From: Idiomarina sp. MD25a
GTDB taxonomy: Bacteria > Pseudomonadota > Gammaproteobacteria > Enterobacterales > Alteromonadaceae
Length of the DNA stretch: 64,000 nucleotides
NCBI RefSeq assembly: GCF_001870515.1
Contig: NZ_MDGT01000003.1
Location: 686,838 to 750,837, forward strand
Direction of reading: 5' to 3'
Of the stretch, positions 1 to 9,746 are shown piece after piece. The notes below the pieces were generated by a model, which was not told the origin of the DNA, did not search any database, and saw only the letters and a list, made by a program, of their open reading frames with translations. A program made the position numbers and the translations under genes. Within the stretch, counting starts at the first letter, position 1, and each line of letters begins with the position of its first letter.

Positions 1-686
1 AGGGCTTCATCAAAATGACTCACGGTCCAACGCTGCTCCGCTTTCAGCCAACCTCCTTCTTCAGCTGGCTGCATTGCAGTATCGCGAATAACGATTTGCA
101 AGTGTTGAGCGAGTTCATCTTGAGAAATCGGCGAGTCTTGCTGTGCGAGTGGGTGATCAGGGTGGCAGACTAAATCCATATAGTAGTCATGAATGGGCTC
201 ACCGAGGTAGCCTTTGGGCAACTGATGCGTGATGACTAAGTCTGCACTCTGGTTGCGTATGTGCTCAAGCGTACCTGTCAATACAGTGTCTTCGATTGTG
301 AGTCGAGAACCGCGACCATGTTCTTGAAAATCTTTTAACGCTGGGATTAAGTCGTTGCGGTCAAACACCATCTCGAGTGCGAGTTTGATTTCTGGCTCCC
401 AGCCTTGTTCCATGTTGCAAGCCAATTGCTCAAGTTCGTATACGGTTTGAGTCAGTTGTCGAGAGCGTCGCAGCATGACTTCACCCACATGCGTTAACTC
501 GGCCTTACGCCCCTTTATTTCTAAAAGCTGTACGCCTAACACCTGCTGAAGCTTAGAAACTGCATGGTTTAACGAAGACTGACTCTTATTAAGTTTCTCT
601 GCTGCATGTGCATAGCCACCACAGTCTACAACTGCTTGTAAAATGCGCCATTGTTCCAAAGTGGACTTAGCTCTGTAGTGTGGCAT
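1..686 (-). CDS. LysR-family transcriptional regulator, C-terminus cut by window edge
   Basis: The reverse strand reads ATG at 686 and stays open to the window edge (about 228 codons), so the C-terminus is missing. Residues about 8-67 form a LysR winged helix-turn-helix: AEKLNKSQSSLNHAVSKLQ is the recognition-helix region, followed by LEIKGRKAELTHVGEVML. The rest reads as the start of a LysR substrate-binding domain, with LTIEDTVLTGTLEHI and DLVITHQLPKGYLGEP in the region that forms the effector pocket. The effector and target genes cannot be deduced from this part. It lies upstream of, and co-oriented with, cmoBA but ends beyond the window, so a regulatory link is not implied. Confidence 0.85.
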   Translation of the reverse strand, partial: MPHYRAKSTLEQWRILQAVVDCGGYAHAAEKLNKSQSSLNHAVSKLQQVLGVQLLEIKGRKAELTHVGEVMLRRSRQLTQTVYELEQLACNMEQGWEPEIKLALEMVFDRNDLIPALKDFQEHGRGSRLTIEDTVLTGTLEHIRNQSADLVITHQLPKGYLGEPIHDYYMDLVCHPDHPLAQQDSPISQDELAQHLQIVIRDTAMQPAEEGGWLKAEQRWTVSHFDEA

Positions 687-716
687 AGGATTAATGTCTA
701 ACCTCTTGTCTGACGA

Positions 717-1688
717 TTAAATTGTCGCTTTAACGATTGCACGGATGGGTGCTTGGTATCCCTCAATAGTCTTTTTTGGGTCATTTGGATCAAGAAAATC
801 TTTTAGCGATTCACCGGTCATCCATTCAGTTGATCGCTGTTCGTCAAGTGAGGTGGGGTTATGGTCAACAATTTCAGTTTGTTTAAAACCTAATCGTTCT
901 AGCCAAACACACAGTGCTTTGGCGCTGGGTAAAAACCAAACATTACGCATTTGAGCATAGCGTTCACCCGGCATCATGACCGTATGTTCATCACCTTCGA
1001 CTACGATGGTCTCCAAGATCAACTGACCACCTGGTTTTAATAAGTTTTTAAGTTGTTGTAAAAACTCAAGTGGTGAACGGCGATGATACAATACTCCCAT
1101 GCTAAAAACCGTATCAAAACTTTGAAGTGAGGGCATATGCTCAATTCCGACTGGAAAGAAGTGCGCACGCTCAGCAATTTGGCTTGGCATCATTTGCTTA
1201 ACTGCTTGAAATTGAGTCATAAATAGCTCACCTGGGTCAATCCCCCAAACGTCGGCTGCGCCTGCCTCTAACATTCGCCATAGGTGATAACCACTGCCAC
1301 AACCTACGTCTAAAACTTGTTGAGCGTTCAAACTATTTAGATGCGGTTGTACCCGCTGCCACTTCCAATCTGAGCGCCATTCGGTGTCAATCGATAGTCC
1401 GAATAAATCGAAAGGTCCTTTTCGCCATGGTTGCAGCTGCTTTAATAAGCCGTTCATACGGGCTCTGTCAGAATCACTGGCTTGTTCGGGCAAGCCAACC
1501 TGTATGGTATCACCTAACGCGACATGGTCCGTCGCCAACTGTGGGAGCTGTTTAAGCACGCGCTGCCACTTTTTAAACTCGCCATGAGGCGATTGTAGAA
1601 ACGCATTAAGTTGCTGAGGTAGGGTGGTTAACCACTGACGGTGAGGGCTTTGAGCAAGCGCACTGAGATCCTTGGCAAACATCTCCAT
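717..1688 (-). CDS. cmoB: tRNA U34 carboxymethyltransferase CmoB
   Basis: 323 residues, the same length as the E. coli enzyme. CmoB transfers the carboxymethyl group of carboxy-S-adenosyl-L-methionine to 5-hydroxyuridine at wobble position 34 of tRNA, giving cmo5U, which widens codon reading. A class I methyltransferase fold is visible from residue 121, with the cofactor loop LDVGCGSGYHLW at 126-137, an acidic residue in WGIDPGELF, and FSMGVLYHRRSPLEFL later in the fold. It starts three bases after the cmoA stop, so cmoA and cmoB are almost certainly one transcript and supply consecutive steps: CmoA makes the cofactor and CmoB uses it. Identification rests on family recognition and gene pairing. 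Confidence 0.95.
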   Translation of the reverse strand: MEMFAKDLSALAQSPHRQWLTTLPQQLNAFLQSPHGEFKKWQRVLKQLPQLATDHVALGDTIQVGLPEQASDSDRARMNGLLKQLQPWRKGPFDLFGLSIDTEWRSDWKWQRVQPHLNSLNAQQVLDVGCGSGYHLWRMLEAGAADVWGIDPGELFMTQFQAVKQMMPSQIAERAHFFPVGIEHMPSLQSFDTVFSMGVLYHRRSPLEFLQQLKNLLKPGGQLILETIVVEGDEHTVMMPGERYAQMRNVWFLPSAKALCVWLERLGFKQTEIVDHNPTSLDEQRSTEWMTGESLKDFLDPNDPKKTIEGYQAPIRAIVKATI

Positions 1689-1691
1689 GAA

Positions 1692-2429
1692 TCATTCTCC
1701 TTTAACCGCGAGCATCGCGGCAAAGTTAAAACATTGTAACCAGACACCCGCATGGGCAAAACCTGCGTGTTTAAAACGAGCAAAGTGAGTATCGAGGGTA
1801 TCAATCTTCATGACGTTCTCGATAGCCGCGCGTTTTTGGCTGATTTCTAACTCGCTGTAGCCGTTGGCACGCTTGAAGTCGTGATGAAGGTCAACGAGGG
1901 TTTCGTGAACATGCTGATCGGGGTGAGCGACTTTTTCGGCAATTAAGAGCACGCCACCAGGGTTTAATCCTGAATAAATTTTCTCAATAAGCGCATCTCT
2001 GTCTTCTTTTGGCACAAATTGCAGTGTAAAATTTAGCACCACGATGGAGGCGTTTTCGATCGGCGTTTGTTGTACGTCTTGGCAATTAAAAGTAACGGGG
2101 ATATCGCTTTTAAAGCCTTGTAAATGCAAACGCGCACGGTCGATCATAGGCTGCGAATTATCGACTGCGATAATGCGATTGCCGCGGTGTTTCTCACAAC
2201 CTTTGCGCAACGCAAGCGTGGCTGCACCTAGCGAGCAACCCAGGTCGTATACATTTGTATCATTTTGACTATAACGTTCAGCTAGTTGTGGTAACGTCTG
2301 TATAATCGTAGCGTAGCCGGGCACTGAACGATTAATCATGTCAGGAAAGACTTCGACAACGTGCTCGTCAAATCGGAAGTCGCCGACGCTAGGTAAAGCT
2401 TTAGAGTAAATTGTATCCTGCTGACTCAT
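1692..2429 (-). CDS. cmoA: Carboxy-S-adenosyl-L-methionine synthase CmoA
   Basis: 245 residues, close to the usual ~247. CmoA converts S-adenosylmethionine and prephenate into carboxy-S-adenosylmethionine, the donor used by CmoB. Visible features are the nucleotide loop VYDLGCSLGAATLAL near residues 59-73, the acidic IIAVDNSQPMIDRAR strand, and the conserved VVLNFTLQFVPKEDRDALI segment. It is the first gene of a two-gene minus-strand operon with cmoB. Its start faces the divergent diguanylate cyclase gene across about 165 bases, so both promoters should lie in that gap. Confidence 0.95.
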   Translation of the reverse strand: MSQQDTIYSKALPSVGDFRFDEHVVEVFPDMINRSVPGYATIIQTLPQLAERYSQNDTNVYDLGCSLGAATLALRKGCEKHRGNRIIAVDNSQPMIDRARLHLQGFKSDIPVTFNCQDVQQTPIENASIVVLNFTLQFVPKEDRDALIEKIYSGLNPGGVLLIAEKVAHPDQHVHETLVDLHHDFKRANGYSELEISQKRAAIENVMKIDTLDTHFARFKHAGFAHAGVWLQCFNFAAMLAVKGE

Positions 2430-2594
2430 AGGAATTAACTGTGTAAGCGGTCTAAAATATAAGCGTAGTTTAACGTTAATTCGCCTTCAGGCACAGATTA
2501 AACGGTAATAAAAGCTGAACTGTAAAGATGAATCCCAATCGGACATTAAACTTAACTCTAGGTTTTCGCCCTAATGCAAGGAAGCAAGGTTAGA

Positions 2595-4019
2595 ATGACA
2601 ACAATAAAACACCTAGCAGCATATATCGCACTGTTTTGGATGTGCGCCGTTTCTGGGGCGGTGCTCGATACCGATGAATGGTTAGCCGAGCATGACACCG
2701 TTCGTGTTGGCGTACCGAATAATCTGATGCCGCTAATTGGCATTGAAAACGGCGACGGTGTCGGCTTTGACGCCGATATGCTGCGCCTCATTACACAGCA
2801 CGTACCTGTCACTCTCGAATGGACGTCCTGTGGTTCTTGGAGCCAGTGCTTGGTTGCCCTGCAAGAGAGAACCATCGATATTTTGCCAAGTATGTCCTAC
2901 TCAGAAGACCGCTCACGCTATGCCAGCTTTACTCAGCGCTATTGGTCGATGCCGTGGGCGGTACTGTACTTGAATAAAGAAGCGCTCGATTCGCGTGGCA
3001 GTGTCAGTGTCGGTAATCTTCGCGGTCAACGGTTGGGCATTATTGAGGATTACAGTGTCGTGTCGTTACTGCGCAACCAACGTGGCACCGAGGTTATTGA
3101 ATATCCGGTAATCGATAACGCCATTAATGCGCTTAAAGAAAATCAAATTAATGTGTATGTCGATAGCCTGCCCATATTAGTTTATGAGCTACAAAACCAA
3201 CCTATCGCTAATGCCCAACTCGAGGTGCTCGATGATGCACCAGGACAAGATTTATTCTTTGGTGTACGCAGTGATTGGCAGCCATTAGTCGTCACCCTCA
3301 ACAAGGGCATCGACAACATCACTCAGAGCCAACAAAACCAGTTACGCAACAAGTGGTATGGCTACGAGTTGCAAACTGGTTGGAGCGACGAAGAGCTGAT
3401 TCAAATCGCACTCAAAGTCGGCTCAGGTGTTGTCTTGGTGTTTTTATTCATCGCTTTTAGAAACAGCCGCTTACGTCGAGAAGTTAAGCTTCGCAAAGAC
3501 GCCGAGAAACGCATTCGTTACGTGGCAACGCATGACGAACTGACCGGATTACCTAACCGTAAATTGTTATCGGACCGTTTAGACCAAGCAATTTTGCAAG
3601 CGGAGCGCTCAAATAAAGCGTTTGCTGTCATGTTTCTCGACCTGGATGGCTTTAAGCAAATTAACGACCAGTTCGGTCACGAAGTCGGCGATGAATTACT
3701 TATTCACGCCTCACAACGCATGCAAAGCCTATTAAGACGCTCCGATACCGTGTGTCGTTATGGCGGGGATGAATTCGTCATACTTTTACCCACAACACCG
3801 ACCACCAGTGCCGCACTCGCTGTGGCACGTAAATTGGTGGTTCATATTGCGCGACCGTATCAGATTGGTACGCACATGCTCGAAGTCAGTACCAGTATCG
3901 GTGTGAGCTTATTTCCACAGCACGGTAGTGATGAAAATGCCTTACTTCGGGCCGCGGACAAAGCCATGTACGCGGCAAAAGATGCTGGCAAGAACGATGT
4001 CAGGTTAGCCGCGCCTTAA
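2595..4019 (+). CDS. Diguanylate cyclase with periplasmic solute-binding sensor domain
   Basis: 474 residues from the chosen ATG; an in-frame ATG seven codons upstream (2574) lacks a ribosome binding site, whereas 2595 has AAGG five bases before it. The order is signal peptide or anchor (about 1-25), a bacterial extracellular solute-binding family 3 domain (about 30-265: TVRVGVPNNLMPLIG, VGFDADMLRLI), a membrane helix at about 272-291, and a GGDEF domain. The active-site GGDEF is at 390-394, with an allosteric RRSD inhibitory site (RxxD, 381-384) five residues before it, so product inhibition by cyclic di-GMP is expected. No EAL domain is present. The likely role is to sense an amino acid-like ligand in the periplasm and set cyclic di-GMP synthesis. 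The ligand is unknown. Confidence 0.9.
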   Translation: MTTIKHLAAYIALFWMCAVSGAVLDTDEWLAEHDTVRVGVPNNLMPLIGIENGDGVGFDADMLRLITQHVPVTLEWTSCGSWSQCLVALQERTIDILPSMSYSEDRSRYASFTQRYWSMPWAVLYLNKEALDSRGSVSVGNLRGQRLGIIEDYSVVSLLRNQRGTEVIEYPVIDNAINALKENQINVYVDSLPILVYELQNQPIANAQLEVLDDAPGQDLFFGVRSDWQPLVVTLNKGIDNITQSQQNQLRNKWYGYELQTGWSDEELIQIALKVGSGVVLVFLFIAFRNSRLRREVKLRKDAEKRIRYVATHDELTGLPNRKLLSDRLDQAILQAERSNKAFAVMFLDLDGFKQINDQFGHEVGDELLIHASQRMQSLLRRSDTVCRYGGDEFVILLPTTPTTSAALAVARKLVVHIARPYQIGTHMLEVSTSIGVSLFPQHGSDENALLRAADKAMYAAKDAGKNDVRLAAP

Positions 4020-4024
4020 CTCGG

Positions 4025-4052
4025 ATGACATTGGCGCCCATTTCGCTATAAT
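4025..4052 (+). promoter_or_regulatory. Sigma70-type promoter for aspS
   Basis: ATGACA (4025-4030, five of six against the -35 consensus) is separated by 16 bases from a perfect TATAAT (4047-4052). It ends 44 bases before the aspS start in the gap after the cyclase gene. This is read from the sequence only; the start site is not mapped. Confidence 0.65.
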
Positions 4053-4096
4053 ATGCGCTTTAAATCATTCAGCAGAATAAAAGGTGTGAAAGGCGC

Positions 4097-5869
4097 ATGC
4101 GAACGCATTACTGTGGGCAGGTAACTGCCGAACTAGCCGAACAAGAAGTGACTTTATGTGGTTGGGTCAACAAACGTCGCGATTTAGGTGGTTTGATCTT
4201 TATCGATCTGCGTGACCGCGAAGGCTTGGTTCAAGTGGTTTTTGACCCCGACGAAAACGCCTTGTTTGAGCAGGCGAACCGTCTGCGCCAAGAGTTCTGC
4301 GTACAAATCCGTGGTAAAGTAAACCGTCGCCCAGATAGCCAAGTCAACGCCAACATGAAAACCGGCGAAGTCGAGATCATTGCCAAAGACCTGACTATCT
4401 TAAGCCGTTCAGAACCGCTACCTATCGATTTTAATTCGCAAGTGAGCGAAGAAGCGCGCTTGCGTTATCGCTACCTTGATTTGCGCCGTCCGCAAATGAA
4501 CGAAAATCTTCAGTTCCGTGCCAAAGTGGCGAGTGCAGTGCGTCGTTTCTTAGACGACAACGGCTTCTTAGATATTGAAACACCAATGCTGACGCGAGCG
4601 ACGCCCGAAGGTGCGCGTGACTATCTAGTACCGAGCCGGACGCACAAAGGACGTTTCTTTGCGTTGCCGCAAAGCCCCCAGTTATTTAAACAACTACTGA
4701 TGATGTCCGGCTTTGACCGTTATTATCAAATCGTGAAGTGCTTCCGTGACGAAGACTTACGTGCCGATCGTCAGCCAGAATTTACTCAGATTGATATCGA
4801 AACGTCGTTCATGAGTGCAGAACAGGTGATGGAAGTCACCGAGACTATGACGCGTCAGTTGTTTCAACAATTGCTGGATATCGATTTAGGCAAATTCCCA
4901 ACCATGACGTGGCACGAAGCGATGCGTCGTTTTGGTTCGGACAAGCCCGACTTGCGTAACCCACTCGAATTGGTCGATGTGGCGGATTTACTTAAAGACG
5001 TTGAGTTTAAAGTCTTCTCAGGTCCTGCAAACGATGAAAAAGGGCGTGTTGCCGTGATTCGTTTGCCGGGTCAGGCAGACAACGTATCGCGTAAAATGAT
5101 CGACGAATATACACAGTTTGTCGGTATCTACGGTGCTAAAGGCTTGGCATGGATTAAAGTGAACGACTTAAGCCAAGGCCGCGAGGGCTTGCAATCGCCC
5201 ATCCTAAAATTCTTGCCGGATGAAGCACTTAACGCAATTCTCGAGCGCACCGAAGCGGCCACGGGCGATATCCTGTTCTTTGGTTCAGACAAAGCCAACG
5301 TGGTTGCCGAAGCGATGGGCGCGTTACGCCTTAAGTTAGGTGAAACCTTTGAACTGGTTAGCGACGAATGGCGTCCGCTGTGGGTGGTTGACTTCCCAAT
5401 GTTCGAAGAAGACGACGAAGGCCGTTTAGCCGCGATGCACCATCCGTTTACCGCGCCGGTTAATGTCACGCCAGACGAGCTTAAAGCGAATCCAGCACAA
5501 GCGCTGTCAAATGCGTACGATATGGTACTTAATGGCGTTGAAGTGGGTGGTGGTTCAGTTCGTATTCACGATAACGCCATGCAACAAGCTGCGTTCGAAG
5601 TACTGGGCATTGGTGCAGAAGAAGCCAAAGAAAAATTTGGTTTCCTACTCGAAGCGTTAAAATACGGTACGCCACCACACGCCGGTTTAGCCTTTGGTTT
5701 GGACCGCCTAGTCATGTTGATGGTCGGTGCAAGCTCAATCCGTGACGTTATCGCGTTCCCAAAAACCACCACCGCCGCGTGTGTATTGACCGATGCACCA
5801 GGGCTGGCGAACCCTGATGCATTGCAAGAACTGGGCGTTAAGAGTACGGTGGAAGACAAAGACGAATAG
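4097..5869 (+). CDS. aspS: Aspartyl-tRNA synthetase
   Basis: 590 residues, the same length as E. coli AspRS. It charges tRNA-Asp with aspartate in the cytoplasm. An N-terminal OB-fold anticodon-binding domain (about 1-105, with [20 protein letters not shown]) precedes a class II catalytic core. Motif 1 lies in [17 protein letters not shown], motif 2 in [18 protein letters not shown], and motif 3 in [16 protein letters not shown] near the C-terminus. The bacterial GAD insertion lies between motifs 2 and 3. The gene follows a clear promoter and is followed after 18 bases by yebC, a common arrangement upstream of ruvCAB in gammaproteobacteria. Confidence 0.97.
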   Translation: MRTHYCGQVTAELAEQEVTLCGWVNKRRDLGGLIFIDLRDREGLVQVVFDPDENALFEQANRLRQEFCVQIRGKVNRRPDSQVNANMKTGEVEIIAKDLTILSRSEPLPIDFNSQVSEEARLRYRYLDLRRPQMNENLQFRAKVASAVRRFLDDNGFLDIETPMLTRATPEGARDYLVPSRTHKGRFFALPQSPQLFKQLLMMSGFDRYYQIVKCFRDEDLRADRQPEFTQIDIETSFMSAEQVMEVTETMTRQLFQQLLDIDLGKFPTMTWHEAMRRFGSDKPDLRNPLELVDVADLLKDVEFKVFSGPANDEKGRVAVIRLPGQADNVSRKMIDEYTQFVGIYGAKGLAWIKVNDLSQGREGLQSPILKFLPDEALNAILERTEAATGDILFFGSDKANVVAEAMGALRLKLGETFELVSDEWRPLWVVDFPMFEEDDEGRLAAMHHPFTAPVNVTPDELKANPAQALSNAYDMVLNGVEVGGGSVRIHDNAMQQAAFEVLGIGAEEAKEKFGFLLEALKYGTPPHAGLAFGLDRLVMLMVGASSIRDVIAFPKTTTAACVLTDAPGLANPDALQELGVKSTVEDKDE

Positions 5870-5887
5870 CAACAAATGGAGTGAGAC

Positions 5888-6637
5888 ATGGCAGGTCATT
5901 CCAAATGGGCCAACATAAAACATCGTAAAGCCGCGCAAGACGCAAAGCGCGGCAAAATCTTTACCAAATTGATTCGAGAAATCACCGTGTCGGCGCGTCA
6001 GGGCGGCGGTGATCCCGAGACGAATCCGCGCTTACGGGCGGCGATTGATAAAGCGCTTTCTAATAACATGAAGCGCGATACCATCGATACCGCAGTCAAG
6101 CGTGGCTCTGGCGAACTTGAAGGTGAAAACGTTGAAGAGTTGACCTACGAAGGCTACGGCCCCAGTGGTGTCGCCATCTTACTCGAGTGCATGACCGATA
6201 ACCGTAATCGTACGGTATCTGAAGTGCGCCACGCCTTTAATAAGTTCAACGGTAACTTAGGCACCGACGGCTCGGTGGCGTACTTGTTTAATAAACGCGG
6301 CGTCATCAGTTATGGTAGTGAAACCAGTGAAGAAATCATTCTCGAACCAGCGATTGAAGCGGGTGCTGATGATGTGTTGAATCACGGTGACGGTCACATT
6401 GATGTCTTCACTAGCCCAGAGGTGTTTGGCGCAGTAAAGGACGCGTTAGATGCCACCGGTGCTGAAGCAACCAACGCCGAAGTGACCATGGTGCCCGAGA
6501 CTAAAGTCGACTTAGATGAAGACGGCGCGCGCACCTTCCTCAAACTACTCGACGCACTTGAGGATTTAGATGATGTGCAAAACGCCTACCACAATGCGGA
6601 TATTTCGGACGACGTATTGGCAAAGCTGGATGAGTAA
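5888..6637 (+). CDS. yebC: YebC/PmpR-family protein
   Basis: 249 residues, typical for the TACO1/YebC family. It begins with the signature [20 protein letters not shown] and contains the conserved [21 protein letters not shown] segment. Family members have been described as DNA-binding transcriptional regulators and, more recently, as factors that relieve ribosome stalling at proline-rich stretches; which applies here cannot be told from sequence. A strong ribosome binding site (GGAGTGAG) precedes the ATG. It lies between aspS and ruvC, six bases before ruvC, so it is probably co-transcribed with the Holliday junction genes. Confidence 0.95.
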   Translation: MAGHSKWANIKHRKAAQDAKRGKIFTKLIREITVSARQGGGDPETNPRLRAAIDKALSNNMKRDTIDTAVKRGSGELEGENVEELTYEGYGPSGVAILLECMTDNRNRTVSEVRHAFNKFNGNLGTDGSVAYLFNKRGVISYGSETSEEIILEPAIEAGADDVLNHGDGHIDVFTSPEVFGAVKDALDATGAEATNAEVTMVPETKVDLDEDGARTFLKLLDALEDLDDVQNAYHNADISDDVLAKLDE

Positions 6638-6643
6638 CTACCG

Positions 6644-7183
6644 ATGAGCGTGATCCTCGGTATCGATCCAGGCTCACGCTTAACGGGCTTTGGTGTAATT
6701 CAGCAGCAAGGGCGCCATTTATCGTATATTGCCAGCGGTTGCATCCGTGCCACAGGCACTACCGCCCAGCCGCTGAGTCTCGCCGAGAAACTCAAACGCA
6801 TTCATAACAGCGTGGTCGAGCTCATCACACAATACCAGCCTGATGAATTTGCGATTGAGCAAGTATTCATGGCACGCAACCCAGATTCTGCGTTAAAGTT
6901 AGGACAAGCGCGCGGTGCCGCTATCGTGGCCGCTGCATGTGCCGATTTACCCGTGGCTGAGTATAGTGCCCGACAGATCAAGCAGGCAGTGGTGGGCAAT
7001 GGTGGAGCCGATAAAACACAAGTACAGCACATGGTGATGGCATTACTCAATTTGAGTAAATCACCCCAAGCCGACGCCGCGGACGCATTAGCTGTCGCGC
7101 TTTGCCATGCGCACAGCGCGCAGAGTTTAATCAAAATGTCGGGTGCAGCACGTAAAATCGTGCGCGGGCGATTACGCCGCTAG
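6644..7183 (+). CDS. ruvC: Holliday junction resolvase RuvC
   Basis: 179 residues. RuvC cuts Holliday junctions symmetrically after RuvAB branch migration. The four carboxylates of the RNase H-like active site are visible: Asp8 in [14 protein letters not shown], Glu72 in [19 protein letters not shown], and Asp144 and Asp147 in [14 protein letters not shown]. The C-terminus is basic ([11 protein letters not shown]), as usual. It is first in ruvC-ruvA-ruvB, all in one direction, which suggests one operon with yebC. No clear LexA box was found upstream by eye. Confidence 0.97.
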   Translation: MSVILGIDPGSRLTGFGVIQQQGRHLSYIASGCIRATGTTAQPLSLAEKLKRIHNSVVELITQYQPDEFAIEQVFMARNPDSALKLGQARGAAIVAAACADLPVAEYSARQIKQAVVGNGGADKTQVQHMVMALLNLSKSPQADAADALAVALCHAHSAQSLIKMSGAARKIVRGRLRR

Positions 7184-7219
7184 CACGGGCATTCATTAGA
7201 ATAATAAAGAGGACATCCT

Positions 7220-7840
7220 GTGATCGGACAAATTCGTGGCACATTAGTCAGCAAGCAACCCCCAGAAGTGTTAGTCGATGTGCAAGGGGTCGGCTATGAA
7301 ATTCAATTGCCGATGACGTGCTTTTATCAGCTGCCTGCCACTGGAGAATCCGTGACCTTAGTGACTCACTTTGTCGTACGCGAGGATGCGCAATTATTAT
7401 ATGGCTTTAACTCGCTCGCTGAGCGCAGTTTGTTTAGACTGTTGATTAAAACGCAAGGTGTTGGACCCAAGCTGGCGCTGGCCATATTGTCAGGCATGAG
7501 TGCTGACGAATTTGTCTGGGCAGTGAATCAGAATGATGTCAGCCGCTTGGTCAAGCTACCCGGTGTTGGAAAGAAAACCGCTGAGCGCCTGGTCATTGAA
7601 ATGCGTGACCGTTTGAAAGATTGGCAAGGCTCGAGCACGCCAGCGACCGATGCTGCGCCGCTTGATAATGCCAGTGGTGATGCTTTGGTGCATCCAGCCG
7701 ATGCGCGCAACGATGCGTTAAGCGCGTTATTGGCGCTCGGTTACAAACCGGTACAAGCCGAAAAAGCATTAAAAGCGGTATATCAGCAAGGTGAAAGTAG
7801 CGAAACGCTTATTCGCAGTGCGCTAAAACAATTGTCTTAA
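7220..7840 (+). CDS. ruvA: Holliday junction branch migration protein RuvA
   Basis: 206 residues, the usual length. The tetrameric RuvA binds the four-way junction and loads RuvB rings. The order is the N-terminal OB fold ([20 protein letters not shown]), the central domain with two helix-hairpin-helix motifs ([19 protein letters not shown] and [18 protein letters not shown]), a flexible acidic linker (about 138-155), and the C-terminal three-helix domain III that contacts RuvB ([20 protein letters not shown]). The start codon is GTG at 7220, and the gap to ruvB is 27 bases. Confidence 0.97.
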   Translation: MIGQIRGTLVSKQPPEVLVDVQGVGYEIQLPMTCFYQLPATGESVTLVTHFVVREDAQLLYGFNSLAERSLFRLLIKTQGVGPKLALAILSGMSADEFVWAVNQNDVSRLVKLPGVGKKTAERLVIEMRDRLKDWQGSSTPATDAAPLDNASGDALVHPADARNDALSALLALGYKPVQAEKALKAVYQQGESSETLIRSALKQLS

Positions 7841-7867
7841 TAGGCCGAACAGCCTTTGGAATAGGTT

Positions 7868-8893
7868 ATGATTGAAGCAGATCACATCCCCAGTCACCGC
7901 ATTATCGAAGCCGATGTACAAGGCGATGATGAAGCCATTGACCGTGCCATTCGTCCTAAAAAGCTCGCCGACTATACGGGTCAGAAGCATGTCGTCGAGC
8001 AGATGGAAATCTTTATTGAGGCGGCTCGCAAGCGCGAGGAAGCGCTCGACCACTTATTGATTTTTGGACCGCCTGGTTTGGGTAAAACGACCTTAGCCAA
8101 TATTGTTGCGAACGAGCTGGATGTGAACATCAAAACCACCTCGGGACCGGTGCTCGAAAAAGCCGGCGATCTCGCGGCGTTGCTGACGAATCTCGATGCC
8201 CATGATGTGCTGTTTATCGATGAAATACATCGATTGAGTCCCGTGGTTGAAGAAATCCTCTATCCCGCGATGGAAGACTACCAACTCGATATTATGATAG
8301 GTGAGGGACCCGCCGCGCGTTCTATAAAACTCGACTTACCGCCGTTTACGCTGATTGGCGCGACGACGCGGGCAGGCGCGCTGACGTCGCCACTGCGCGA
8401 CCGCTTTGGCATCGTACAGCGCTTAGAATTCTACCAAGTCGAAGAACTGACCGAGATCATAAAGCGCTCGGCGCATTACATGAATGTGAATATGGACGTG
8501 GGTGGCGCACAAGAAATCGCGCGTCGCTCACGGGGTACGCCACGGATTGCCAATCGACTGTTACGGCGAGTACGAGACTACGCCGAAGTAAAAGCCGATG
8601 GTAAAGTGAATCAAGATATAGCCAGTGCCGCACTGACCATGGTGGATGTCGACCAAGCCGGTTTTGACTACATGGATAGAAAACTGCTGCTCGCGATTAT
8701 GGAGAAGTTTTTAGGCGGCCCTGTGGGTTTAGACAACCTGGCCGCAGCCATCGGTGAAGAAAAGGACACCATCGAGGATGTGCTCGAACCTTATTTGATT
8801 CAACAAGGTTTCTTACAGCGTACTCCACGCGGTCGTATCGCCACACCGCGGGCATACCGCCACTTTGGTTTAAATCCCAACGCAGAAGAGTAA
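7868..8893 (+). CDS. ruvB: Holliday junction branch migration ATPase RuvB
   Basis: 341 residues. A hexameric AAA+ motor that drives branch migration with RuvA. Walker A is GPPGLGKTT at 67-75, Walker [11 protein letters not shown] around 114-123, and sensor 1 [19 protein letters not shown] follows. The C-terminal winged helix DNA-binding domain covers about 265-341 ([20 protein letters not shown] and [15 protein letters not shown]). It is last in the yebC-ruvCAB run. No forward terminator is evident immediately after it; the hairpin that follows has its U tract on the opposite strand. Confidence 0.97.
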   Translation: MIEADHIPSHRIIEADVQGDDEAIDRAIRPKKLADYTGQKHVVEQMEIFIEAARKREEALDHLLIFGPPGLGKTTLANIVANELDVNIKTTSGPVLEKAGDLAALLTNLDAHDVLFIDEIHRLSPVVEEILYPAMEDYQLDIMIGEGPAARSIKLDLPPFTLIGATTRAGALTSPLRDRFGIVQRLEFYQVEELTEIIKRSAHYMNVNMDVGGAQEIARRSRGTPRIANRLLRRVRDYAEVKADGKVNQDIASAALTMVDVDQAGFDYMDRKLLLAIMEKFLGGPVGLDNLAAAIGEEKDTIEDVLEPYLIQQGFLQRTPRGRIATPRAYRHFGLNPNAEE

Positions 8894-8921
8894 AAAGGCA
8901 TTGAAAGGGTAAAAATTGAGT

Positions 8922-8951
8922 AAAAAAAAGCCCGAACCAAATGGAACGGGC
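8922..8951 (-). terminator. Rho-independent terminator of the putative small RNA
   Basis: On the minus strand the RNA folds as GCCCGUUCC-AUUU-GGUUCGGGC, five GC pairs plus two further GC pairs around two U-U mismatches, followed by eight U residues (A run at 8922-8929 on the plus strand). There is no T run on the plus-strand side, so it does not look like the ruvB terminator. Confidence 0.6.
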
Positions 8952-9063
8952 AAACAGAACAACAAGAAGGAAGTTAAAAATCCAGGGAACCTACTTTAAG
9001 TAATCAAAAAAAGTAAGTAACAATCTAAGAAGAAGTGACAACCAATCTCCTCATCTCGATTTA
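8922..9063 (-). ncRNA. Putative small RNA between ruvB and ybgC
   Basis: The 438-base gap between ruvB and ybgC contains, on the minus strand, a promoter-like pair (TTGATG, 16 bases, TATAAT), then about 140 transcribed bases, then a hairpin (GCCCG/CGGGC) followed by eight U residues. No open reading frame longer than nine codons is present. The transcript would be rich in pyrimidines (runs such as CACTTCTTCTTAG), as in Hfq-dependent regulators. It matches no small RNA family that I can name. It runs toward the ruvB 3' end but stops before the coding region. The remaining bases to 9331 are AT-rich leader DNA for the ybgC-tol operon. Confidence 0.5.
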
Positions 9064-9069
9064 GGGGCT

Positions 9070-9097
9070 ATTATACGCCCGAATGAGGCATCATCAA
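9070..9097 (-). promoter_or_regulatory. Promoter of the putative minus-strand small RNA
   Basis: On the minus strand TTGATG (9097-9092) is followed after 16 bases by a perfect TATAAT (9075-9070). Transcription would start near 9063 and head toward ruvB. There is no protein-coding gene in that direction, which supports a non-coding transcript. Confidence 0.5.
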
Positions 9098-9331
9098 GCT
9101 AGAAAAATTACATCTTCAGATTAGAAAAACTAATATGAAGAAATTGTAGATTGTTCGAAAATAGCGCAACAAAAAAGCAACAAAACAAAAAATTGTATAC
9201 AAAACAGTGCGTTGAAAATTGATTGTTTCAAATTTGTCATAAATAAAAGTCTGTTGATAATTTAATCAGCGTGACTTTTTCAATCTTTTACATAGTATTG
9301 GGACGAAAGAGTTATTTCTCAAGGAATTTTT

Positions 9332-9745
9332 ATGCAAGAGGCGGTCTTTAGCTGGCCCATACGGGTCTATTACGAGGATACCGATGCAGGTGGTATCGTT
9401 TATTATGCGAATTATCTCAAGTTTATTGAGCGAGCTAGGACAGAATGGTTAAGGTCTTTAGGGATTGAACAGGATAGCTGGTTAGATCACAATAGAGCCT
9501 TCGTGGTGCGTCATGTCGATCTCGACTTGCAAGCAGCGGCAAGGTTTAATGCTGAACTGACGGTGACCGTCGTGGTCGAACAGGTCAAGAAAGCATCCTT
9601 AGTGTTTACTCAGCAAGTTGTGGGCGCCGATGGCACCTTACATTGTCAGGCACGGGTGAAAGCCGCATGTGTCGACAAAGATGCGATGAAAGCGGTCGCA
9701 ATACCCGATAGTATCTTACAAGCGATAAAAGCAGAGGTTAGTTAG
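9332..9745 (+). CDS. ybgC: Acyl-CoA thioesterase YbgC
   Basis: 137 residues with a 4-hydroxybenzoyl-CoA thioesterase hotdog fold. The active-site segment VYYEDTDAGGIVYYANYLKF carries the conserved Asp, and FIERARTEWLRSLG is the central helix. The family hydrolyses short-chain or malonyl-type acyl-CoA, and E. coli YbgC also binds acyl carrier protein and phospholipid enzymes. It is the first gene of the tol-pal operon, as in E. coli, with one base between its stop and the tolQ start. The ribosome binding site AAGGA lies before the ATG. Confidence 0.95.
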   Translation: MQEAVFSWPIRVYYEDTDAGGIVYYANYLKFIERARTEWLRSLGIEQDSWLDHNRAFVVRHVDLDLQAAARFNAELTVTVVVEQVKKASLVFTQQVVGADGTLHCQARVKAACVDKDAMKAVAIPDSILQAIKAEVS

Positions 9746-9746
9746 C

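Noticed and set aside
8922..9063. Assignment of the small RNA candidate to CsrB/RsmZ, GcvB or Spot 42
   Set aside because: Too few GGA motifs for CsrB/RsmZ and no resemblance to the conserved cores of GcvB or Spot 42 as remembered.
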